A stretch of DNA of 10,810 nt from an uncultured Xanthobacteraceae bacterium (GCA_955652195.1 CATPBC010000258.1:1-10810), one strand, 5' to 3'. Shown: positions 1 through 6,526, numbered from the stretch's first letter. Translations and numbers: made by a program. The notes: a model not told the origin generated them from the sequence alone.

Positions 1-530
1 ACATAGGCATATCTCCGCTGTGTCAGATTGAGCACGCAGGAAACATTGCCGGGGGCGGCATAAGATGCGGTGCCGTCGAACGGCACGACCAGCGCCACGG
101 GCACGCCCTGAAGATTCAATTGCGCCGCCATCGTCATGACCGCGTCGGCACCGAGTGAATGGCCAACGAGAATATAAGGGCCGTGGTCGCCGCCGCGGTA
201 TTTCTGCACAATTGTCTGCACCACCGTTTCGGCAACCGAATGGTTATAAACGGCTGCTTCGATGCCGTTGCGGGCCACCTGGGTGGCAAGCTGGTCCATG
301 CCAAGAGAGAAAATATTCATCAGGCCGCGCATCAGATAGACATGCGGGCGGGAGGGGTCTTGGGGGGCGATCTTTGCGCCCTGCGCAATTGCCGGTAGGG
401 CAATGCCCAGCCCCGCAATCACCGCGGCGCCGGCCGCAAGGCGGCGCAGCTTGGATGCCGTCCGCTGAAGCTGAATACCGCGCGCCAGTCTGCCGATCGC
501 AAGTCCGTCGATCTTCAATGAGGCCGACAT
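1..530 (-). CDS. Partial secreted alpha/beta-hydrolase-like protein (C-terminus off the window)
   Basis: The reading frame is open from an ATG at 530 to the window edge, about 176 codons, and lacks its C-terminus. The ATG follows a GGAGAG ribosome binding site by about 5 bases. Residues about 28-50 form a hydrophobic stretch ending LPAIAQG, which looks like a signal peptide or membrane anchor behind an unusually long basic N-terminal region. Further on comes the strand-turn-helix ILVGHSLGADAV, with the nucleophile-elbow motif GHSLG at 123-127 and Ser125 as the expected nucleophile. A following VPVALVVPFDG strand is also typical of the alpha/beta-hydrolase fold. The Asp and His of the triad would lie outside the window. 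The substrate cannot be told; lipase, esterase and thioesterase are all possible. The gene lies 86 bp downstream of otsA on the same strand, so read-through is possible. Confidence 0.75.
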   Translation of the reverse strand, partial: MSASLKIDGLAIGRLARGIQLQRTASKLRRLAAGAAVIAGLGIALPAIAQGAKIAPQDPSRPHVYLMRGLMNIFSLGMDQLATQVARNGIEAAVYNHSVAETVVQTIVQKYRGGDHGPYILVGHSLGADAVMTMAAQLNLQGVPVALVVPFDGTASYAAPGNVSCVLNLTQRRYAY

Positions 531-616
531 CGCACTCTCCACGCGACTCCCCGCACCGGTTTGGCGGGAACTATGGCGACATACGGTAAATACTTTGTTG
601 TGGCGGCACCTGTGTT

Positions 617-2065
617 TCAGCCGGCGGCCGCTTTGCGGTTCGCCAGTTGCAGAACGATCGGCCGTGTCGCCGCTTGGAGCGGCGCGCGGCGAACGTCGGC
701 AAGGGTATGAAGGAAATCGGAGAACCAGTTTTGCACGGACGACGCTTTGAGCTTGCGCACCATGGCCTGCCAGCGTTCGCGGCGCTCTTCGATGCTCATG
801 TGGAGCGCCACGGCGAGCTGCCGCGCCATGCCGTCGATGTCGTGTGGATTGATCAGGACCGCCGTATCAAGCTCTCGCGCCGCGCCGGCAAAGGACGACA
901 GGACCAGCACGCCCGGGTCGAGCGGATTCTGCGCCGCGACATATTCCTTGGCCACCAAGTTCATGCCGTCATGCAGCGGCGTGACCAGACCGACGCTCGC
1001 CACGCGATAGAAACCGGCGAGCGTCAGCTGCGAAAATCCCTTGTTAAGATACCTGATCGGCATCCAGTCCACTTCGCCATGCCGGCCGTTGACCTCGCCG
1101 ACCAGAGCGGCCAACTCGGCCTTGAGCTCACGATAGGCTTTGATGTTGCCGCGGGATGGAACGGCGACCTGCAACAATGAAACCGCCCGCTTGAAGCCCG
1201 GCTCGAGCTCAAGCATGCGATCGAAGGCACGCACCCTGTTGGCGAGCCCTTTCGAATAATCCAGGCGATCGACTCCGAGCACGAGCTTGGCGCCGCGCAG
1301 GCTTTCCCTCAAACGCGTGACTTCGAGACGGCCCATCGCCTTGGTCGCGCGCGCGGCAAATTCGTCGACATCGATCCCGATCGGGAAAGTCGCGAGCTGG
1401 GTCAATCCCCAATCCGAGGCGACGGTGCCGTCGACGACGTTGAAGCCGAGTTCGGCCTGCAAGTAGTCCTCGAAATTCTGCCGATCCTCCACGGTTTGGA
1501 AACCGATGAGGTCGTAAGCGAGCATCGCCTGCACGATTTCGGCGTGATGCGGCACGGCGGTCACGGTGCGGCGGTCTGCCCATGGCGTGTGCAGGAAAAA
1601 GCCAAGCGGACGTTCGATGCCGAGCTGGCGCAGCTCCGCGCCCAGCGTCAGAAAATGGTAGTCCTGGATCCAAAACAGCGTCTCGGGCGTGTTGAAACGC
1701 AATAGCGCTCGCGCCATGAATGCGTTGACCTCGCGATAAGAGGTGTAATCGTCGGCGCTGACATGGATAAGGTCGGCGCGTGAATGCAGCGCCGGCCACA
1801 ACGCGGAGTTGGCAAAACCCTCATAATAGCCGGGGTAGTGCTTGGCCGGCATGTCGACAGTCGCCAGCGCGCCGGTGCCAAGCGCCTCTATTCGCGCGAA
1901 CGATCCGCGCGCCTGCGAGGCGTCGCTGCCGTTCTGCCCGCTCGAGCCAACCCAGATCGCGCCGGAATCCCTCACCATCGGCAGAAGAGCCGCAGCCAAA
2001 CCGCCTGCCAACGGCTCATCAGGTTTTGCCCGCGCGACGCGGTTCGACACCACCACAACGCTCAC
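617..2065 (-). CDS. otsA: Alpha,alpha-trehalose-phosphate synthase (UDP-forming), GT20 family
   Basis: The product joins glucose from UDP-glucose to glucose-6-phosphate, giving trehalose-6-phosphate in the cytosol, the first step of OtsA/OtsB trehalose synthesis. With the GTG start at 2065 it has 482 residues, close to the usual OtsA length. Visible GT20 marks are the N-terminal VVVVSNRV strand, the glycine loop LAGGLAAAL near residue 20, GVDRLDYSKG (Arg267 and Lys272 match the donor-phosphate pair of E. coli OtsA at 262 and 267) and DGMNLVAKE at 366-374. The GTG is preferred because GGAGG (2077-2073) lies 7 bases upstream and a likely EcfG promoter (2114-2090) lies just before that. The upstream in-frame ATG at 2134 would be above that promoter and adds 23 residues unlike the family. 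ASRT is upstream on the same strand. No otsB phosphatase is in the window. Confidence 0.95.
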   Translation of the reverse strand: MSVVVVSNRVARAKPDEPLAGGLAAALLPMVRDSGAIWVGSSGQNGSDASQARGSFARIEALGTGALATVDMPAKHYPGYYEGFANSALWPALHSRADLIHVSADDYTSYREVNAFMARALLRFNTPETLFWIQDYHFLTLGAELRQLGIERPLGFFLHTPWADRRTVTAVPHHAEIVQAMLAYDLIGFQTVEDRQNFEDYLQAELGFNVVDGTVASDWGLTQLATFPIGIDVDEFAARATKAMGRLEVTRLRESLRGAKLVLGVDRLDYSKGLANRVRAFDRMLELEPGFKRAVSLLQVAVPSRGNIKAYRELKAELAALVGEVNGRHGEVDWMPIRYLNKGFSQLTLAGFYRVASVGLVTPLHDGMNLVAKEYVAAQNPLDPGVLVLSSFAGAARELDTAVLINPHDIDGMARQLAVALHMSIEERRERWQAMVRKLKASSVQNWFSDFLHTLADVRRAPLQAATRPIVLQLANRKAAAG

Positions 2066-2089
2066 GGGGACACCTCCAGGTGGTCCTTC

Positions 2090-2114
2090 AACCCGGATGG
2101 CAGAATTTTGTTCC
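2090..2114 (-). promoter_or_regulatory. Likely EcfG (general stress sigma factor) promoter of otsA
   Basis: Read on the minus strand, GGAAC (2114-2110) is followed after 16 bases by GGTT (2093-2090). The alphaproteobacterial EcfG/RpoE2 consensus is GGAAC-N16/17-(C)GTT. Transcription would start near 2083, about 18 bases before the GTG start and just ahead of the GGAGG at 2077-2073. otsA genes are known members of the general stress regulon in several rhizobia. No reporter or transcript evidence is available here. Confidence 0.65.
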
Positions 2115-2207
2115 CGATTTGTGATGCGCCGCACCCAAGCTGGTCAAATTCCGTCCGTTATTGGCGGAATCGCCGCAGCATTCGAAAAACCGCAGCAGTC
2201 TGGCGCG

Positions 2208-2591
2208 CTAGCGCGGCGAAGCCTCAGCATAGGCGATGGTCGAGAGCAAACTCACCTCCGCACGCCGCGAATCCAGCCGCGTGTGCTGCACCACGATCGG
2301 CGCGTCGGATTCGAACACCGAGGAGTACGGCGTATCGCGCGGGATCGGTGCCGGCCGATCGAGATCGTTGAAGCGCAGGTGCAGCGTGCGGCGCGGCTCG
2401 ACGGTGACCAGATAAGGGCCGACCGGCTCGCGATCGGCGAAGAACACGGTGATCCGAACATGCGCCGGCGCGTCGCCCGCGTTGAGAATGCAGGCGGTCT
2501 CATGCGAGACCAGCGCCGGATCGGAGAACGAGCTTTGCGATGGAATATAGCCTTCCGCAATGGCCCAATGTTTCTGTCCAAGCATCGTCAT
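2208..2591 (-). CDS. ASRT-like protein (Anabaena sensory rhodopsin transducer family)
   Basis: This 127-residue protein strongly resembles the Anabaena sensory rhodopsin transducer (Pfam ASRT, PF07100; about 125 residues) along its whole length. Marks include HWAIAEGYIP near the start, SHETACILNAGD, ITVFFADREPVGPY, LHLRFNDLDRPAPIPRDTPY and PIVVQHTRLDSRRAE...LLSTIAYA. The family forms small beta-sandwich tetramers in the cytosol. Comparative work has proposed that most members are small-molecule, probably sugar, binding proteins with no rhodopsin partner. No rhodopsin is present here, and the neighbours are otsA, glucose dehydrogenase and a GH15 hydrolase, which fits a sugar-linked role. That role is inference. 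The start could be the ATG at 2591 or at 2585, and no strong ribosome binding site is seen. A stop at 2646-2648 limits any extension. It probably heads the transcript leading to otsA, 142 bp downstream. Confidence 0.88.
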   Translation of the reverse strand: MTMLGQKHWAIAEGYIPSQSSFSDPALVSHETACILNAGDAPAHVRITVFFADREPVGPYLVTVEPRRTLHLRFNDLDRPAPIPRDTPYSSVFESDAPIVVQHTRLDSRRAEVSLLSTIAYAEASPR

Positions 2592-2697
2592 GTGCTGTTG
2601 CCGGTTCGTGCTGCTGAGTTTTGCTGCCGCGGATCGATGCGATCTTCAATTGGAGGACGGCGTCGCGTTTTGCGGCGGCTAAGCCGTAACCCAATGT

Positions 2698-2723
2698 AAC
2701 CGCGCAGCACGGAGGCCAGTTCC
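2698..2723 (-). promoter_or_regulatory. Likely EcfG promoter for the ASRT-like gene (and otsA)
   Basis: On the minus strand GGAAC (2723-2719) is followed after 17 bases by GGTT (2701-2698), matching the EcfG consensus except for G in place of C at the first -10 base. Transcription would start near 2690, leaving a leader of about 100 bases before the ATG at 2591. It stands back to back with the plus-strand promoter at 2731. Confidence 0.55.
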
Positions 2724-2730
2724 GTCGTCG

Positions 2731-2755
2731 GGAACTTTGTTCCAGAGCGGGCGTT
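2731..2755 (+). promoter_or_regulatory. Likely EcfG promoter for glucose dehydrogenase-GH15 operon
   Basis: GGAAC (2731-2735), a 16-base spacer and CGTT (2752-2755) give an exact match to the EcfG consensus GGAAC-N16/17-CGTT. Transcription would begin around 2762, about 65 bases before the ATG at 2828. The -35 box forms an inverted pair GTTCC-N7-GGAAC (2719-2735) with the -35 of the divergent ASRT promoter. Confidence 0.72.
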
Positions 2756-2827
2756 TCATCGGGGGCGCGGGGGCGCGGTGGCGCGCAGCAAAAAGCGCGG
2801 TTGCGCAGATTCTTGCGGGGTTGAAAC

Positions 2828-3877
2828 ATGCGCGCGCTCACCATTGCGCCAGGCATTACAAATTCAGCCGCCGCCGAAGATGTCCCGGAGCCACCGGAAT
2901 CCGACGGCGCGGTGCTGGTGCGTACGCTGGCGCTTGGGGTGTGCGGCACCGATCGGGAGATTGTCGCGGGTCTGTATGGCTGGGCGCCGCCGGGCCGCAA
3001 ACGCCTCATCGTCGGACACGAATCCCTGGGCACCGTCGAACACGCGCCCGCGAATTCAGAATTCAAGCCGGGCGATCTTGTTGTCGGTATCGTGCGCCGC
3101 CCAGATCCGGTGCCGTGTCCGTGCTGCGCCGCGGGCGAATGGGACATGTGCCGCAATGGCCGCTACACCGAACGCGGCATCAAGGAGCGCGACGGTTACG
3201 GCTCGGAATTTTTCCGTGTCGAGCCCGAGTTCTTGGTTAAGCTCGATCCATCGCTCGGCTTGAATGGCGTCCTGGTCGAGCCGACCAGCATCGTCGCCAA
3301 GGCATGGGATCACACCGAACGGATCGGCCGCCGCTCCCGCGTCTGGGCGCCGAAGACGCTTCTCGTCACCGGCGCCGGCCCGATCGGTTTGCTCGCCGCA
3401 ATGATGGGCGTCTTGCGCGGCCTCGACGTGCATGTGCTCGACCACAATGACAGAGGACCGAAACGCGAAATCGTGCACAGTCTCGGCGCGACGTTTCACG
3501 TCGGCGAACTCGCCGACCTGTCTATTCTGAAGCCGGATATTCTGATGGAATGTACCGGCGTGCCGAGTGTCGTGCGCGACGCGCTCGGGCGCACCGCCGC
3601 GGGCGGCATTGTCTGCCTGCTCGGCGTCTCCGCGCCGGGTCACGATCTTGACGTCGATATCGGGGGAGTTAACCGCACCATGGTGCTCGACAACGATGCC
3701 GTATTCGGCGCGGTCAACGCCAACCGGCAGCATTATGAAGACGCGGTGATTGCGCTCAAGCGCGCCGATCAGCGCTGGCTCGACAGCCTGATCACGCGCC
3801 GCGTCCCGGTCGAGCAATGGACGCAGGCCCTGGTGCAGCAGCGCGGCGATATCAAAGTCGTCGTCGATTTTTCTTAA
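2828..3877 (+). CDS. Glucose 1-dehydrogenase, zinc-dependent medium-chain (MDR) family
   Basis: The 349-residue product belongs to the medium-chain dehydrogenases and most resembles the Sulfolobus-type glucose 1-dehydrogenases, which oxidise D-glucose to gluconolactone with NAD(P). The catalytic zinc region reads VCGTD (Cys39, Thr41), with GHE at 63-65 (His64, Glu65), in line with the archaeal enzyme. The nucleotide-binding loop is TGAGPIG (Gly182, 184, 187). Asp205 ends the second Rossmann strand. The structural-zinc loop has Cys97, Cys99, Cys100 and Cys108. The first of the usual four spaced cysteines is a proline, and the extra adjacent cysteine may or may not compensate. The ATG at 2828 has only a weak GGGG ribosome binding site. 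The gene is 31 bp ahead of the GH15 gene and so probably in one transcript with it, under an EcfG-type promoter. Another polyol or aldose substrate cannot be excluded. Confidence 0.85.
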   Translation: MRALTIAPGITNSAAAEDVPEPPESDGAVLVRTLALGVCGTDREIVAGLYGWAPPGRKRLIVGHESLGTVEHAPANSEFKPGDLVVGIVRRPDPVPCPCCAAGEWDMCRNGRYTERGIKERDGYGSEFFRVEPEFLVKLDPSLGLNGVLVEPTSIVAKAWDHTERIGRRSRVWAPKTLLVTGAGPIGLLAAMMGVLRGLDVHVLDHNDRGPKREIVHSLGATFHVGELADLSILKPDILMECTGVPSVVRDALGRTAAGGIVCLLGVSAPGHDLDVDIGGVNRTMVLDNDAVFGAVNANRQHYEDAVIALKRADQRWLDSLITRRVPVEQWTQALVQQRGDIKVVVDFS

Positions 3878-3908
3878 GCGTAATCATTGCCGAGCGATCG
3901 AGGACAAC

Positions 3909-5738
3909 ATGTCCACTCCCATCGAAGATTATGCGCTGATCGGCGATTGCCGAAGCGCCGCGCTGGTGTCGCGCGAGGGCTCGATCGATTGGCTATGCTG
4001 GCCGCGTTTCGACTCGGAGGCGTGCTTTGCGGCACTGCTCGGCACCCGCGATCACGGCCGTTGGCTGGTCGCGCCACGCGATAAAGCCCGCATCACCCGC
4101 CATTATCGGCCGGACACGCTGATCCTCGAGACTTGTTTCGAGACGGCGGACGGCGCAGCGATCGTAGTCGATTTTATGCCCTTCCACGGCGAACGGTCCC
4201 AGATCGTGCGGCTGGTCCATGGCACGCGCGGCAGGGTTCGAATGCACACCGAGCTCATCCTGCGGTTCGGCTACGGCGCTATCGTGCCGTGGGTGACGCG
4301 CCTCGAAAACGGCGTGCTGCGCGCCATTGCCGGACCCGACATGGTGCTGCTGCACACACCCGTGCATGTCAAAGGCAAAAACATGACCACGGTCGGCGAG
4401 TTCGCGGTCACGCGAGGCGAGACCATTCCGCTGGTGTTGACCTATGCGCGCTCGCACCGGCCCCTTCCGCTTGCGCACGATCCTACCGCTTCTCTGGAAG
4501 CGACCGAAAAATTCTGGAAGGACTGGAGCGCAAAATGCCGGCCGGCCGGCGAATGGTCCGATGCCGTGCGGCGCTCGATGATCACGCTCAAGGCGCTCAC
4601 TTATGCGCCGACTGGCGGCATGGTCGCCGCGCCGACCACCTCGCTGCCGGAGCGGATCGGCGGCGAGCGCAACTGGGACTATCGTTTTTGCTGGTTGCGC
4701 GACGCCACCCTGACGCTGCTCTGCGCCATGCATGCCGGTTATTACGAGGAGGCGGAGGCGTGGCGCGAATGGCTCTTACGCGCGGTCGCCGGCAGCCCCG
4801 ATCAGTTGCAGATCATGTATGGCATCGCCGGCGAGCGCCGGCTGTCCGAATGGATCGTCGACTGGCTGCCGGGCTATGAGGGATCGGCGCCGGTGCGCAT
4901 CGGCAATGCCGCGCATACCCAGCTCCAGCTCGACATGTTCGGCGAGATCATGGACGTGCACCATCAGGCGCGGCGCGGCGGATTGACCACCAACGACTCC
5001 GGATGGGATGCGCAAATCAAGTTTCTCGAACATCTGACGCGGATTTGGCGCAAGCCCGATCAGGGAATTTGGGAAATGCGCGGCCCGCCGCAGCATTTCA
5101 CCTATTCCAAGGTGATGGCATGGGTCGCTTTCGATCGCGCGATCAAGAGCGCCGAAACTTTCGGGCTCGAAGGGCCGATCGATGCGTGGCGCAAATTGCG
5201 CGAGGAAATTTGCGATGATGTTTGCGCGCGCGGCTACGACAAACAGCTCGGCACATTCGTGCAGGCCTACGGGTCCAACCAGCTTGACGCCAGTCTGTTG
5301 CTGCTGCCGACCGTCGGTTTCTTGCCGGTGACCGATCCGCGCATCACCGGCACTGTCGCCGCGATCGAGCGGGGGCTTCTCCGCAACGATCTTGTCATGC
5401 GCTACAGCACCGAGCAGGTCGAAGACGCGCTGCCGCCCGGAGAGGGCGCGTTCCTGGCCTGCAGCTTCTGGCTGGTCGATGTCTACGTATTGCAAGAGCG
5501 TTTCGAAGAGGCTGAAAAACTGTTTCGCCGGCTGGTGGGGCTCTGCAACGAGGTCGGCCTGTTGAGCGAGGAATACGATCCACGCTCAAAGCGGCTTGTT
5601 GGCAATTTTCCGCAGGCCTTTTCGCACGTCGCCTTGGTCAACAGCGCCTATAATTTGACGCGCGCGCGCAAGCCCGTCCATCAGCGCGCCCAGGAGGAGC
5701 ACGCGCCCCCGGCGGCGGTGCGGGAAAAGGTGGTTTAG
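3909..5738 (+). CDS. Glycoside hydrolase family 15 protein (glucoamylase/trehalase-like)
   Basis: The product has 609 residues, usual for bacterial two-domain GH15 enzymes, and no signal peptide, so it is probably cytosolic. The start MSTPIEDYALIGDCRSAALVS followed by GSIDWLCWPRFD is the classic family beginning. About 1-215 would be the beta-sandwich domain, and the rest the (alpha/alpha)6 barrel. The motif NWDYRFCWLRDA begins at 255. GIWEMRG holds Glu389, the likely general acid, and GEGAF holds Glu512, the likely general base. GH15 enzymes release beta-glucose from the non-reducing end of alpha-glucans, and some mycobacterial members hydrolyse trehalose. Next to otsA and a glucose dehydrogenase, trehalose or glycogen-type glucans are the best substrate guesses. 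GAGG sits 5 bases before the ATG. The stop TAG (5736-5738) overlaps the left end of the inverted-repeat-bounded segment. Confidence 0.92.
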   Translation: MSTPIEDYALIGDCRSAALVSREGSIDWLCWPRFDSEACFAALLGTRDHGRWLVAPRDKARITRHYRPDTLILETCFETADGAAIVVDFMPFHGERSQIVRLVHGTRGRVRMHTELILRFGYGAIVPWVTRLENGVLRAIAGPDMVLLHTPVHVKGKNMTTVGEFAVTRGETIPLVLTYARSHRPLPLAHDPTASLEATEKFWKDWSAKCRPAGEWSDAVRRSMITLKALTYAPTGGMVAAPTTSLPERIGGERNWDYRFCWLRDATLTLLCAMHAGYYEEAEAWREWLLRAVAGSPDQLQIMYGIAGERRLSEWIVDWLPGYEGSAPVRIGNAAHTQLQLDMFGEIMDVHHQARRGGLTTNDSGWDAQIKFLEHLTRIWRKPDQGIWEMRGPPQHFTYSKVMAWVAFDRAIKSAETFGLEGPIDAWRKLREEICDDVCARGYDKQLGTFVQAYGSNQLDASLLLLPTVGFLPVTDPRITGTVAAIERGLLRNDLVMRYSTEQVEDALPPGEGAFLACSFWLVDVYVLQERFEEAEKLFRRLVGLCNEVGLLSEEYDPRSKRLVGNFPQAFSHVALVNSAYNLTRARKPVHQRAQEEHAPPAAVREKVV

Positions 5739-5755
5739 GGCGCGTACTCATAAAT
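5738..5755 (+). repeat. Left terminal inverted repeat
   Basis: Reads GGGCGCGTACTCATAAAT and pairs with 9537-9520, with one mismatch (C versus T at its sixth base). Its first base is the last base of the GH15 stop codon. A small internal palindrome, TACTCAT (5745-5751) with ATGAGTA (5764-5770), follows on this side only. Confidence 0.75.
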
Positions 5756-5781
5756 CGAGGTCGATGAGTAACGGTTGGTCA

Positions 5782-5853
5782 ATGTCCGCTTTACCCCCGA
5801 AAGCGGACTCTAGACCGCAGTCGCAGAATGTCCGCTAAGGGCCATAAACGGAC
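5782..5853 (+). repeat. Dispersed hairpin repeat ('MSALPPKAD' type), one full and one degenerate copy
   Basis: A perfect 9-bp stem GTCCGCTTT (5784-5792) / AAAGCGGAC (5800-5808) has a 7-base C-rich loop. Read from the ATG at 5782 it would encode MSALPPKAD, a string widely misannotated as small proteins in Bradyrhizobium-type genomes. A degenerate copy follows, with GTCCG (5830-5834) and CGGAC (5849-5853). It could also act as a terminator behind the GH15 gene, but no T-run follows. Confidence 0.75.
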
Positions 5854-5875
5854 TCATGCACTGCAACATGGGCGC

Positions 5876-5905
5876 AAAAAGAAAGACCGCCTCGCGCGGC
5901 GGTCT
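5876..5905 (-). terminator. Rho-independent terminator for minus-strand transcription
   Basis: An 8-bp GC-rich stem, AGACCGCC (5884-5891) with GGCGGTCT (5898-5905), has a 6-base loop. Read on the minus strand it is followed by TTTCTTTTT (5884-5876), the layout of an intrinsic terminator. The only minus-strand coding trace upstream is the orphan sorting tail at 5953-5982, so this is probably the terminator of that lost gene. Confidence 0.75.
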
Positions 5906-5944
5906 CTATGAAATCCGATCAGGTATTTTGATCCCGCTACAGCC

Positions 5945-5993
5945 GCGGCGTTCTTCCGCTTCCTGCGCCAGCCGAACAGACCTGCTGGCCCAT
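5945..5993 (-). pseudogene. Orphan VPLPA/PEP-CTERM-like sorting tail remnant
   Basis: Read on the minus strand, one frame gives GPAGLFGWRRKRKNAAA, the hydrophobic end plus basic tail of a VPLPA-type C-terminal sorting signal. The frame meets a stop about 17 codons before the tail and shows no VPLPA or secreted-domain sequence. It runs on past the tail to a TGA near 5850, so the gene body is missing. Thirty bases of it (5953-5982) match the tails at 7173 and 7597 with one mismatch. It lies directly upstream of the terminator at 5905, consistent with the 3' end of a gene lost by deletion or recombination. Confidence 0.6.
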
Positions 5994-6111
5994 ATATCGA
6001 ACGATATAGCGACGGGATTTTCCGGATAAGTGAGCAATTTTATACATACGCGGAGACCGATTCAGTGACTGTCCTAGCTGTAGTCCGTGCCAACTTGATT
6101 GGGAGTATACT

Positions 6112-6309
6112 GTGCATGAGCTGACGAGACGGGAAACGGAAGTAGCCGGGCTGGTATTGCAGGGGCTCGCAAATAAAGTTGTCGCGGCACAGCTTGGGGT
6201 CACAGAAGGCACGGTGAAAACTCATTTGTATAGCATCTACCAAAAACTGCGCGTCTCGAATCGGGTCGGGCTCATTCTGCGCGCGAACGAGTCCCGTGCC
6301 CTCGCCTAA
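6112..6309 (+). CDS. Stand-alone LuxR/GerE-type HTH DNA-binding protein
   Basis: This 65-residue protein is almost only a LuxR-family helix-turn-helix (GerE, PF00196). LTRRETEVAGLVLQGLANK leads into the HTH with AAQLGVTEGTVKTHLYSIY and the closing helix KLRVSNRVGLI. It has no receiver or ligand-binding domain, so any signal must come from elsewhere or from expression level. GTG at 6112 is chosen because GGGAG (6101-6105) lies 6 bases upstream and a stop in this frame at 6031 is followed by no ATG. A second such protein faces it on the minus strand (6516-6746). Full-length response regulators are normally about 200 residues, so it could be a truncated regulator, but the good ribosome binding site argues for a real small gene. 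Confidence 0.72.
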   Translation: MHELTRRETEVAGLVLQGLANKVVAAQLGVTEGTVKTHLYSIYQKLRVSNRVGLILRANESRALA

Positions 6310-6483
6310 ATCGATTGCCCTCGCCCAAACTGACGGCCTGATATTTTTTCTGCGGCGCGAGGCCGGTTGTGATCCGCGCTTTGCACGGCCTTTCTTGACG
6401 GCAGTAATGCAGAGCGACCGTAGCGGACCGGCCCGCGAAGGCTCGCACCAGTTCGGCGCGGCGGATTGCGGCTGTAAACCGTT

Positions 6484-6526
6484 ATTCACTTTGATGAAAA
6501 GGTCTGCCGCACTCGTCAAAGTGAAT
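6484..6526. repeat. 11-bp inverted repeat between the convergent HTH genes
   Basis: ATTCACTTTGA (6484-6494) pairs perfectly with TCAAAGTGAAT (6516-6526) across a 21-base loop. The right arm overlaps the stop codon of the minus-strand HTH gene. It may be a bidirectional terminator, though no T-run follows, or a binding site for a dimeric HTH protein. Confidence 0.5.

Noticed and set aside
2066..2134. N-terminal extension of otsA from the ATG at 2134
   Set aside because: It lies above a likely promoter and a good GGAGG-GTG start at 2065, and the extra residues do not look like the family.
2500..3240. Long alternative frames over the divergent spacer and glucose dehydrogenase
   Set aside because: They overlap well-supported genes, are Arg/Pro/Ala-rich as expected for shadows in high-GC DNA, and have no motif.
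5782..5838. Tiny protein MSALPPKAD... and its partner from 9479
   Set aside because: This is translation of a dispersed hairpin repeat with no ribosome binding site or conserved body; listed as repeats instead.
6298..6334. Short direct repeat TGCCCTCGCC(T/C)AAA around the end of the plus-strand HTH gene
   Set aside because: Two copies of 14 bases with one mismatch; too little to support a function.
6040..6519. 159-residue minus-strand reading frame, and a 91-residue one at 5937-6212
   Set aside because: Both run antisense to the LuxR-type HTH gene, whose motif is unmistakable, and show no recognisable domain.
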